A stretch of 5,234 nt of DNA, from positions 1 through 5,234 of the forward strand of contig VBKQ01000066.1 of assembly GCA_005879505.1 (NCBI GenBank), in the 5' to 3' direction. The position numbers and the translations under genes were made by a program. Positions within the stretch are counted from its first letter, which is position 1; each line of letters begins with the position of its first letter. Below are positions 1 to 5,234 of this stretch, one piece after another. The notes under the pieces are model-generated. The model was not told where the DNA came from, did not search any database, and was given only the letters and a program-made list of their open reading frames with translations. This DNA comes from Deltaproteobacteria bacterium (GTDB taxonomy: Bacteria > Myxococcota > Myxococcia > Myxococcales > 40CM-4-68-19).

Positions 1-580
1 GGTTGCGGCCGTAGAGCTCGATGATGTCGCAGAACTCGCACTGGAAAGGGCACCCGCGCGAGGACTGCACGCTCATCGAGGTGTAGCGCGACCGGTCGAG
101 CAGATCGAATCGGGGTGGAAGCGTGCTCGCCAGGTCCGGCTTCTTGTCGTCCGCCGGGGAGAGGAGGTGCGGGCCGGCTCCGCTCTCCAGCGCCGTCACC
201 AGCGCGTCGAGGCGCCCTTCCGCCTCCCCCACGAACACGTGGTCGGCGTCCGCGAATTCGTCGGGGCGCGAGCTGACCGCCGGACCACCTGCCACGGTGC
301 GCACACCGCAGCGCCGGGCGCGCTGGATCACTTCGTGCATCGACTCCTTGTGCACGAGCATGCCGGTGACCAGCGCCGCGTCCGCCCAGCGCCAGTCGGC
401 CTCGCCCAGCGAAGCGACGTTGAGATCGGCGATCCGCAGCTCCCAATGCTTGGGAAGAAGAGCGGCGAGAGTGGCGAGACCGAGCGGAGGATGAGGCGCG
501 GCTTTGCCGACGATGCCGACGGCGTACTGGAAACCCCAGTACGTCTTTGGCGCGAGGGGCTGCACCAGAAGCACGTTCAT
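1..580 (-). CDS. B12-binding radical SAM protein, DUF4070 type (partial, C-terminus beyond left edge)
   Basis: The minus strand is open from ATG 580 to the window edge, giving 193 residues without a stop. The N-terminus (MNVLLVQPLAPKTYWGFQ, then HPPLGLATLAALLP near residues 30-43) is the usual opening of the cobalamin-binding, Rossmann-like domain in B12-dependent radical SAM enzymes. GGP at 98-100 and VGEAEG at 117-122 also fit. The radical SAM cluster motif CxxxCxxC is present as C177, C181 and C184 in SRGCPFQCEFCD, followed by the ELYGR that typifies the DUF4070 subgroup. Members usually have about 450-500 residues, so more than half is missing. Relatives include the hopanoid methylase HpnP, but the specificity-bearing C-terminal part is absent, so the substrate is unknown. 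No DxHxxG cobalamin motif is visible, as is common in this class. ATG 598 is an in-frame alternative start; neither has a clear ribosome site, and 580 matches the family N-terminus better. It follows the 699-1094 ORF on the same strand after 118 bp. Confidence 0.88.
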   Translation of the reverse strand, partial: MNVLLVQPLAPKTYWGFQYAVGIVGKAAPHPPLGLATLAALLPKHWELRIADLNVASLGEADWRWADAALVTGMLVHKESMHEVIQRARRCGVRTVAGGPAVSSRPDEFADADHVFVGEAEGRLDALVTALESGAGPHLLSPADDKKPDLASTLPPRFDLLDRSRYTSMSVQSSRGCPFQCEFCDIIELYGRN

Positions 581-698
581 GCGCGGGACAATGCGCATCG
601 GCAGGTAATGGAATGGTCACGAAGCGCGCCCGAACGCCGCTGCCAGGATGCTTCCCGGGTGCGGGCGGCCGCTCGAATCCTCGCGCGCAGCGGACTCC

Positions 699-1094
699 TC
701 AGGCCGACACGGGCAACCCGGCGTCCCTCTCGTTGGAGAGCCGCCGGATGATGCGCCGCCGGACCACATCGACGTGCTCCCGGAAGAAATAGAGGTTCTC
801 CGCGTAGGCGAGCGGCGTGGGGATCTGGTTCACGGCGCGCTCGGTGTCGTCGAGGCGTCTGAGCATGTCGTCGAGCACTTGCCTGCCGGGGTTCTCCTCC
901 AGCTGCAGCTCGATCTGCTTCAGGCGCGCATACCAGCGGAACACGCGCGACCGCACGCGCCAGCGGTACAGGGCGGGCACGACGCGCGCGAGCGGTACCG
1001 CGATGGCGATGATCAGCGCGGCGGGCGCGAGCGTCACCAGCAGATCGGTGCGAAGGATGCGCCGGGCGCGCCTGCCGAGCCTGTCCGCGAGCAT
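699..1094 (-). CDS. Orphan C-terminal module of a TAXI-family TRAP transporter protein (131 aa, possibly a gene remnant)
   Basis: The protein has one strongly hydrophobic helix at about residues 18-40. It is followed by a basic stretch, LYRWRVRSRVFRWYARLKQIE (42-62), and a charged helical tail to about residue 120 containing LDDTERAVNQ and PLAYAENLYFFREHVDVVRRRI. This combination is, to my recollection, the membrane anchor and cytoplasmic tail found at the end of long (about 450 aa) TAXI-type TRAP substrate-binding proteins. The periplasmic solute-binding domain that should precede it is missing. Immediately upstream is the intact stop codon of an unrelated beta-helix gene. The frame stays open only back to that TAG (1125-1127), and the ten intervening codons (SVSLRHILAV) could be a scrap of the lost part. 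ATG 1094 is the only usual start and has no Shine-Dalgarno sequence. It is either a truncated remnant or a stand-alone membrane and coiled-coil protein; the sequence alone does not decide. No function is assigned. Confidence 0.72.
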   Translation of the reverse strand: MLADRLGRRARRILRTDLLVTLAPAALIIAIAVPLARVVPALYRWRVRSRVFRWYARLKQIELQLEENPGRQVLDDMLRRLDDTERAVNQIPTPLAYAENLYFFREHVDVVRRRIIRRLSNERDAGLPVSA

Positions 1095-1101
1095 GACGGC
1101 C

Positions 1102-1107
1102 AGTATA
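1102..1107 (-). promoter_or_regulatory. Possible -10 element (TATACT) for a leaderless start at 1094
   Basis: The minus strand reads TATACT, 5 of 6 matches to the sigma70 -10 consensus, and ends exactly 7 bases before ATG 1094. That is where a -10 box sits when transcription begins at the A of the start codon. This agrees with the lack of a Shine-Dalgarno sequence. The -35 position, 17 bases upstream, is poor (CATTAG), so the match may be chance. Confidence 0.3.
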
Positions 1108-1124
1108 TGCCGGAGACTGACGGA

Positions 1125-2501
1125 CTAATGGCTGACCTGGATTGCTCCGCGGTCGATCGCGCCTGCCGGCCGCGGATTGCCCAGGAGGTCATCCGTTGGA
1201 GCGAGCGTGCTCGTACCGGAGCGCAGCGCAGGGGAGCCGGCAGAGGGGGCGAAGTTCCCGTTGGCTGGGTCGGTCAGGTTCGCTTTGCCCGCGATGTCGT
1301 GACCCCACTTGAACGGTACCCGCGCGCCGTCCCAGAGGTTGTAGTCGTAGTGATTTCCGTCGTCGTAAGTGACGTCCTTGCCCACCAGGTTCACGGCCAC
1401 GTTGTTGATCACGTTCACGTCGGTCGAATCGAGCGCGTCGATCTCGCCCGACTGGATGTAGGTCGAGGAGCTGAGCATGTTGTTCCAGACCGTGTTGTTG
1501 ACCACGTCCACGTGCTCCGACCGGTAGAGATGGATGCCGCGTCCGCCGTTGTCATGGACGACGTTGTTCGCGACGTACGTGCGGCCCGTATACGGGACGC
1601 CCTTCACGTCGTTGGCGCCGAGGGCCGACTGCGTGTGCATCGAGTCGTCCACGATGATGCCATTGCCGTCGTAGATCGCCGGCGGATGGCCAGCCTTGAA
1701 CTCGATGTTGTTGCGATTCCCCCAGGAGAGGTTGCCGACGACGAAGTTCTTGTAGCCGTTCTTCGTCGTGCTGCCGCGGGCATCGGTCAGGTGATAGAAG
1801 CCGATCCCACTGGTGCCGAACACCGTCCACCAGGAATTATTGTAGATCCGGTTGTGCTCGATGGAGATGGCGTCCGCAGCGTTCACTTCGATCCCGGCCG
1901 CGGCGCAGTCGTGCAGGATCGAATTGCGGATGACGATGTCGTGCGGAACGGGCGGGTGGACGTTCGCGTAGCCGACTCCGTCGACGTACACGCAGTTGTG
2001 ATTCAGGAACGCCTGCGTCCCATCGTTTACCGCCGCTTCCGCGGGAGTGATCGTCGTGTTCTGCCCGATGACCTCGAATCCGTCGATGGCGACGTACGAG
2101 ACGCCGAAGAGGTGGATGCCCGCCCAGGCCCCGGGGCCGCGCGGGATCTGGATCACCGGATGATGTCCGGACGCGGCCGTGAAGGTGATCCACGCATCGG
2201 GAGTCCCGGACACCGACACGGTGAGGGGGTTCTCGGTCCCGTCGCTGGTATACGTGCCGCTCATCACCTGCACCGTCCAGCCGGGCTTCACGGCGCCGGC
2301 GGCGCGGTTCAACGTCTTGAACGGCGCCTTCGAGGTCCGTCCATGATTCGTGTCGGAGCCCGCTGCACCATCCACGTAGAAGATCGGGGTGTCGGGGAGC
2401 TTCTCCGCGACCGAAGTTTCGACAGGCTGGCCGCAAGCAGACAACAGGGCGCTCGCCGCCACGGCGAGCAAGCGGGTTGCACCCTCCGGCCCGATGTGCA
2501 T
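1125..2501 (-). CDS. Right-handed parallel beta-helix lipoprotein, probably polysaccharide-binding or lyase-like
   Basis: This is a 458-residue exported protein. A short signal peptide ends in the lipobox LLSAC with the lipidated cysteine at C23, so it should be anchored in a membrane facing the periplasm or outside. Residues 41-84 (FYVDGAAGSDTNHG, PFKTLNRAA, VQVMSGTY) are the DUF1565-like cap that opens many pectate-lyase-fold proteins. Residues about 135-375 form asparagine-ladder coils such as IRNSILHDC, IEHNRIYNN, VANNVVHDN and VDVVNNTVWNN. DGNGIIVDD at 278-286 is an acidic, probably conserved patch that could bind calcium as in lyases. The tail (about 409-458, NFAPSAGSPALRSGT, NPRPAGAIDRG) is the usual closing segment of such proteins. 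ATG 2501 is preferred; GTG 2507 is in frame, followed by a TAG further upstream at 2511-2513. Neither has a ribosome site. No family-specific catalytic set could be identified, so enzymatic activity is inference. Confidence 0.85.
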   Translation of the reverse strand: MHIGPEGATRLLAVAASALLSACGQPVETSVAEKLPDTPIFYVDGAAGSDTNHGRTSKAPFKTLNRAAGAVKPGWTVQVMSGTYTSDGTENPLTVSVSGTPDAWITFTAASGHHPVIQIPRGPGAWAGIHLFGVSYVAIDGFEVIGQNTTITPAEAAVNDGTQAFLNHNCVYVDGVGYANVHPPVPHDIVIRNSILHDCAAAGIEVNAADAISIEHNRIYNNSWWTVFGTSGIGFYHLTDARGSTTKNGYKNFVVGNLSWGNRNNIEFKAGHPPAIYDGNGIIVDDSMHTQSALGANDVKGVPYTGRTYVANNVVHDNGGRGIHLYRSEHVDVVNNTVWNNMLSSSTYIQSGEIDALDSTDVNVINNVAVNLVGKDVTYDDGNHYDYNLWDGARVPFKWGHDIAGKANLTDPANGNFAPSAGSPALRSGTSTLAPTDDLLGNPRPAGAIDRGAIQVSH

Positions 2502-2512
2502 CCACACGATCT

Positions 2513-3400
2513 ATGGCGCGCATCGCGACCGACAAGCCTGGCGAAATCCGATTCGGCCCCGCGGGCTGGGATTACCCGGACTGGGCCGGGAAGGTCTATC
2601 CGCGGCCGAAGCCGAAGGGCTTCGACCCGCTGCGCTATCTGGCCGGATACTTCGATACCATCGAGATCAACTCCACCTTCTATCGGCCCCCTACGGCTGA
2701 GGTCGCGCGCAGCTGGACGGAGCGCGTCGCCGGGCACGACCGGTTCCGCTTCACCGCCAAGCTGTGGCGGCGCTTCACCCACGAGCGCGAAACGGCCTGG
2801 ACCGCGGAGGAGATGGACTCCGTGCGCGACGGCCTCGATCCTCTCGCGGAGGCGGGACGGCTCGGCGCGGTGCTGCTCCAGTTCCCCTGGTCGTTCCGCA
2901 ACACCGAACCGAATCGGGAATGGCTCCGCGACCTGGCAGGCTCGCTGCGCGCGTATCCGCTCGTGGTCGAGGTACGGCACATCTCCTGGAACGAGCCTGA
3001 GTTCTACGCCGAGCTGGCGGCGACCAGGGTGGGCATCGTCAACCTCGATCAGCCCATGTTCCGCAACTCGCTGCCGCCGTCCGCGCGGGCCACCTCTTCC
3101 GTCGGCTACATCCGCGTGCACGGCCGCAACTACAAGGACTGGTTCCGCAAGACCGCGGGCCGGGACGAGCGTTACGACTACCTGTACTCGCGGACGGAGT
3201 TGAAGCCGTGGGCGGAGCGGACCAGGTCGCTGGCGCAGGAACCCGGCGTGACGGACGTCTACGTCGTGAACAACAACCACTTCGCCGGCCAGGCGGTGGC
3301 GAACGCGCTGATGCTGCAGGCGGAGGTGACGCGGCAGCCCGTCCGGATCCCCGGGACGCTCCTCGAGTCGTACCCGAAGGAGCTCTCGCCGCTCACCTGA
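2513..3400 (+). CDS. DUF72 (YecE) family protein
   Basis: The 295-residue product carries the DUF72 landmarks in order: IRFGPAGWDYPDW (12-24), DTIEINSTFYRPP (48-60), FRFTAKLWRRFTH (78-90), LLQFPWSF (121-128), VVEVRHISW (151-159), YIRVHGRN (199-206) and VYVVNNNHFAGQAVANALML (249-268). The family folds as a TIM-barrel-like domain resembling sugar-phosphate isomerases and endonuclease IV. Its biochemical role is not established, so none is given. Length is normal, though the end (SYPKELSPLT) is short. ATG 2513 places the conserved IRFG motif 11 residues in, as is typical. The same frame could open at TTG 2477, but that would overlap the start of the divergent beta-helix gene and adds 12 residues (TTG-HPPARCASTRS) unlike the family. 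No Shine-Dalgarno is visible before ATG 2513. It diverges from the beta-helix gene with 11 bp between start codons and converges on the 3408-3713 gene with 7 bp between stops. Confidence 0.93.
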   Translation: MARIATDKPGEIRFGPAGWDYPDWAGKVYPRPKPKGFDPLRYLAGYFDTIEINSTFYRPPTAEVARSWTERVAGHDRFRFTAKLWRRFTHERETAWTAEEMDSVRDGLDPLAEAGRLGAVLLQFPWSFRNTEPNREWLRDLAGSLRAYPLVVEVRHISWNEPEFYAELAATRVGIVNLDQPMFRNSLPPSARATSSVGYIRVHGRNYKDWFRKTAGRDERYDYLYSRTELKPWAERTRSLAQEPGVTDVYVVNNNHFAGQAVANALMLQAEVTRQPVRIPGTLLESYPKELSPLT

Positions 3401-3411
3401 GCTGGACTCAG
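3397..3411. repeat. Small inverted repeat carrying both convergent stop codons
   Basis: CTGAG (3397-3401), loop CTGGA, CTCAG (3407-3411). The plus-strand TGA stop of the DUF72 gene (3398-3400) lies in the left arm, and the TGA of the opposing gene (complement of 3408-3410) in the right arm. The 5 bp stem has no T tract on either side, so it is not a convincing intrinsic terminator. Confidence 0.35.
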
Positions 3412-3713
3412 CGCAGCAGACGCAGCGAGAGCGCGACGCAGAGGGTGGAGACGATCGCCATGGTGGCGGCGACGCTCGATCCCGTCTTCGAGGCTTCCTT
3501 GTTCCAGATGATCCCCGCGCAAACCGCGATGGCGGTCCAGATGATGGTGCGGGCGTACTGAACGCGCAACGCGATCATGTTCAGCTGCAAGAGAAGGCCC
3601 AAGGAGGATGCCACCAGTGCGCCGATGGCGAAGCGGCGGTCGCCGTGCTCGCGCACGAACAGATAGATCGATCCCCCGAGCGTCAACAGCAGGAAGAAGA
3701 GCCGCATCGACAT
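3408..3713 (-). CDS. Small four-helix inner-membrane protein of unknown function
   Basis: The product has 101 residues, and most of it is membrane-spanning. Helices run at about 4-20 (RLFFLLLTLGGSIYLFV), 29-49, 55-70 (RTIIWTAIAVCAGIIW) and 82-98. They are linked by short charged loops (REHGDRR 21-27, NKEASKTG 71-78). I do not recognise the family. ATG 3713 is chosen because AAGGAGGT stands 6 bases upstream with a plausible promoter behind it. A second ATG two codons in (3707) is possible. The frame stays open much further upstream, to 4307, but that part runs antisense to the 3828-4130 gene and into the GH28 frame and reads as shadow sequence. Transcription runs toward the DUF72 gene, with 7 bp between stops. 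The positive-inside pattern is mixed, so topology is uncertain. Confidence 0.72.
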   Translation of the reverse strand: MSMRLFFLLLTLGGSIYLFVREHGDRRFAIGALVASSLGLLLQLNMIALRVQYARTIIWTAIAVCAGIIWNKEASKTGSSVAATMAIVSTLCVALSLRLLR

Positions 3714-3719
3714 CCGCGC

Positions 3720-3727
3720 ACCTCCTT
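3720..3727 (-). promoter_or_regulatory. Strong Shine-Dalgarno site deciding the 3713 start
   Basis: The minus strand reads AAGGAGGT, a full anti-16S complement, with 6 bases (GCGCGG) before ATG 3713. It is the only strong ribosome site in the window, and it fixes the start of the membrane protein despite the longer open frame. Confidence 0.75.
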
Positions 3728-3732
3728 CCGCG

Positions 3733-3760
3733 ACGATACCCGAGCGGCGCGCCTCGACAA
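3733..3760 (-). promoter_or_regulatory. Candidate sigma70-type promoter for the 3408-3713 gene
   Basis: On the minus strand TTGTCG (complement of 3755-3760) is followed after 16 bases by TATCGT (complement of 3733-3738). Each hexamer matches the consensus at 4 of 6 positions. Predicted initiation would fall just upstream of the AAGGAGGT site, giving a short leader. The position is consistent with the divergent gap, but the match is only moderate. Confidence 0.4.
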
Positions 3761-3802
3761 GAAACCATTCGGGGCCGAAACCTGCGCCGATGTGCGCGAA
3801 GG

Positions 3803-3814
3803 CCGCAGCTGCGG
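3803..3814. repeat. 12 bp perfect palindrome in a divergent intergenic region
   Basis: CCGCAGCTGCGG equals its own reverse complement. It lies 13 bp before the ATG at 3828 and inside the 114 bp gap between two divergent genes, where a dimeric regulator site could sit. No second copy was noticed in the window. In G+C-rich DNA a chance palindrome is quite possible. Confidence 0.35.
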
Positions 3815-3827
3815 TTACCATGCCCGC

Positions 3828-4130
3828 ATGGAAGCCTTCCTCAAGCACGTCGCGTACGGATGGCACGGGCCCCTCCTCGTAGATCAAGGATTTCTCTCGC
3901 ATCTCGGGTGGGCATTCGCGGTGCCGCTGCTGGGCTTCTGGCTCGGGGGTCGGCGTTGGCTGCGAATCGCGGCTTTTGCCTGGATTGCAAACGCCCTCTG
4001 GCGCGAGCTTTTCGAAGAGGCTCTCGACGCGACCACGACATCGGACCTCGTCTCGCGCATCGCTCCGGTCTTGCTCCTGGTCGCGATCGACGCCGTGCGG
4101 ACGCGTGCGCTCGCGACCCAGGCGTCGTGA
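3828..4130 (+). CDS. Small membrane protein of unknown function, coupled to the GH28 gene
   Basis: The product has 100 residues and three likely membrane segments at about 24-41 (SHLGWAFAVPLLGFWLGG), 45-58 (LRIAAFAWIANALW) and 76-92 (SRIAPVLLLVAIDAVRT). Between the second and third is a polar stretch, WRELFEEALDATTTSDLVSR (58-77), rich in acidic residues beside the membrane. I do not recognise the family. ATG 3828 is chosen because the hydrophobic protein begins there; the sequence upstream in the same frame is Arg/Glu-rich and runs antisense to the 3408-3713 gene. No clear Shine-Dalgarno precedes it. The stop codon TGA shares bases with the GTG start of the following GH28 gene (GTGA at 4127-4130), suggesting a two-gene transcript with coupled translation. 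That does not prove a shared function. Confidence 0.7.
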   Translation: MEAFLKHVAYGWHGPLLVDQGFLSHLGWAFAVPLLGFWLGGRRWLRIAAFAWIANALWRELFEEALDATTTSDLVSRIAPVLLLVAIDAVRTRALATQAS

Positions 4131-5234
4131 GGGGTTCCGGATTCGGACGCCGCGGCTTGCTGCGATCGGGTGTCCTCTCCGTTGCCGGCGCGACCATCCC
4201 GAGCTGCTGGTATCGCACGGCGACGCCTGCACCGTTGCCCGAGGCTCCCCGATCGACGCCGTGGCCACAGGCCGATGCGATCCTCGCCAGCACGGCGTCG
4301 CCTGCAATTCCCTCGCGGACGTTCGCGCTCGCCGGGGCCCGGGGAGACGGGGATGGCGACGATACGCTCGCGCTGCAGCGAGCGATCGACGGGTGTCACG
4401 CTTCAGGCGGCGGGCACGTGGTCATACCGCGCGGCGTCTTCGTCACTGGCGCGTTGCGGATGCGCAGCCGGGTCGACCTCAATCTGTCGGCCGGCGCCAC
4501 CCTCTTGTTCTCGGAGGATTCCGGACGGTTTCCGCCAGTACGGACCCGGTACGAGGGGCTCGAATGCGTCAACCGCTCTCCGATGCTCTATGCATGGGAA
4601 GAGACCGACCTCGCCCTCACCGGAAGCGGCACGCTGGATGCTTCGCGCACGGCGGCCTGGAATCGCGGCTCGGATCGGGAAGGAGTCCTCGAACCGATGG
4701 TGGCACGCGGGCTCGCTCCCGACGAGCGCGTCGTCGTCGGCCGGCTGAGGACCGCGATGGTGGAGACGATCGGGTGCGCGCGCGTGCTCATCCAGGGGGT
4801 TACCTTGTCCGGCGCGCCGTTCTGGCAGCTGCACCCTACGCTTTGCACCGACGTGACCATCGAGGGCGTCACCACCAGCGATTCAGGCCCGAACAGCGAT
4901 GGCTGCAACCCCGAATCGTGCGAAAGGGTGGTGATCCGGCGGTGCACGTTCGCCTCCGGCGACGACGACATCGCGCTCAAGTCGGGCCGGGACGAGGACG
5001 GCCGGCGCCTGGCCGCGCCCTGCCGCAACGTGGTGGTCCTCGGATGCCAGGCGGAAGGCCCCTACGGCTTTCTTGCCTGCGGCAGCGAGCAGAGCGGCGG
5101 GGTCGAGAACGTGTACGCTTTCGGGAACCGTGCCTATGGCTTTGGCGTCGGAGCCGCGCTGTGGCTGAAGTCGAACACCCGCCGCGGCGGCTACACGCGC
5201 AACGTCAACCTGAGCGGGTTCCAGGGCCGGGTCA
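4127..5234 (+). CDS. Glycoside hydrolase family 28, polygalacturonase-like, Tat signal (partial, C-terminus beyond right edge)
   Basis: The frame stays open from GTG 4127 to the edge, giving 369 residues. The N-terminus FGRRGLLRSGVLSVAGA (6-22) is a twin-arginine export signal. C27 lies in TIPSC, a poor lipobox with Pro at -2. GH28 enzymes hydrolyse galacturonan-type pectin chains on a parallel beta-helix. Visible family marks are GDGDDTLALQRAID (74-88), GGGHVVIPRGVFVTGAL (94-110), NSDGCNP (256-262, the NxD motif with D258), SGDDDIALKSG (277-287, catalytic Asp pair about D279/D280) and GSEQSGGVENVYA (319-331). The last matches the bacterial exo-type variant GSExSGG, in place of the GHG of fungal enzymes. 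At 345-350, LWLKSN stands where LRIKSN or similar is common, so Arg is replaced by Trp346 while Lys348 is kept. The start overlaps the previous stop (GTGA). Specificity (endo, exo, rhamnogalacturonan) cannot be fixed from this fragment. Confidence 0.93.
   Translation, partial: MRGSGFGRRGLLRSGVLSVAGATIPSCWYRTATPAPLPEAPRSTPWPQADAILASTASPAIPSRTFALAGARGDGDGDDTLALQRAIDGCHASGGGHVVIPRGVFVTGALRMRSRVDLNLSAGATLLFSEDSGRFPPVRTRYEGLECVNRSPMLYAWEETDLALTGSGTLDASRTAAWNRGSDREGVLEPMVARGLAPDERVVVGRLRTAMVETIGCARVLIQGVTLSGAPFWQLHPTLCTDVTIEGVTTSDSGPNSDGCNPESCERVVIRRCTFASGDDDIALKSGRDEDGRRLAAPCRNVVVLGCQAEGPYGFLACGSEQSGGVENVYAFGNRAYGFGVGAALWLKSNTRRGGYTRNVNLSGFQGRV

Noticed and set aside
581..698. Intergenic stretch checked for a terminator, promoter or small RNA.
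   Set aside because: It contains G+C-rich short palindromes such as GCGGCCGC, but no hairpin followed by a T tract and no convincing promoter pair.
2477..2512. Upstream TTG start for the DUF72 gene.
   Set aside because: The added 12 residues do not resemble the family, and the start would lie inside the beta-helix gene. ATG 2513 gives the normal N-terminus.
648..3203. An 851-codon open frame on the plus strand opposite the beta-helix gene.
   Set aside because: It is antisense to two convincing proteins, then overlaps the DUF72 gene out of frame. Its Val/Asp/Arg-rich sequence is what results from reading the Asn- and Asp-rich beta-helix codons backward in high-GC DNA, and no domain is recognisable.
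2309..3280. A 323-codon minus-strand frame opposite DUF72.
   Set aside because: Arg/Pro/Gly-rich shadow of a well-supported gene, with no recognisable motif.
3408..4307. A 299-codon minus-strand frame including the small membrane protein.
   Set aside because: Only the last 101 codons look like a protein. The upstream part is antisense to the 3828-4130 gene and the start of GH28, and a perfect Shine-Dalgarno sits just before ATG 3713.
4170..4748. A 192-codon plus-strand frame inside the GH28 gene.
   Set aside because: It overlaps the GH28 frame, which carries a Tat signal and family motifs. The alternative is Arg/Ser-rich shadow sequence.

Overview
The window is uniformly G+C-rich (about two thirds by eye) with dense, short-spaced genes, a strong AAGGAGGT ribosome site, a lipobox signal peptide and a twin-arginine signal. 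This suggests a free-living, high-GC Gram-negative bacterium. The TAXI-type transporter fragment and the B12/radical SAM gene would fit Pseudomonadota or a similar phylum, but I cannot name a taxon from this sequence. I see no RNA gene, IS element, CRISPR array or long repeat.

Left block (1-2501, all minus strand, read right to left). A lipoprotein with a parallel beta-helix fold (start 2501) is followed after 30 bp by a 131-residue ORF. That ORF resembles only the C-terminal membrane segment and cytoplasmic tail of TAXI-family TRAP transporter proteins. After a further 118 bp without a recognisable element comes the N-terminal half of a B12-binding radical SAM enzyme of the DUF4070 type, which runs off the left edge.

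Centre (2513-3713). A DUF72/YecE-family gene on the plus strand starts only 11 bp from the beta-helix start codon, so the two genes diverge with almost no intergenic promoter space. It converges on a 101-residue four-helix membrane protein (minus). The stop codons of these two genes lie in the two arms of a small palindrome.

Right block (3714-5234). A 114 bp divergent intergenic region holds a good ribosome site, a plausible sigma70-type promoter and a 12 bp perfect palindrome. To its right a 100-residue membrane protein of unknown function overlaps by 4 bases (GTGA) the start of a Tat-exported glycoside hydrolase family 28 (polygalacturonase-like) gene, which is cut by the right edge.

The common thread is exported beta-helix proteins for polysaccharide binding or degradation (the lipoprotein at left, GH28 at right), with unrelated housekeeping-like genes between them. 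I did not find a clearly new multi-gene system. The most unusual items are the orphan TAXI tail, in frame with and directly behind the beta-helix gene, the 11 bp head-to-head start codons, and the GH28 active-site variants.
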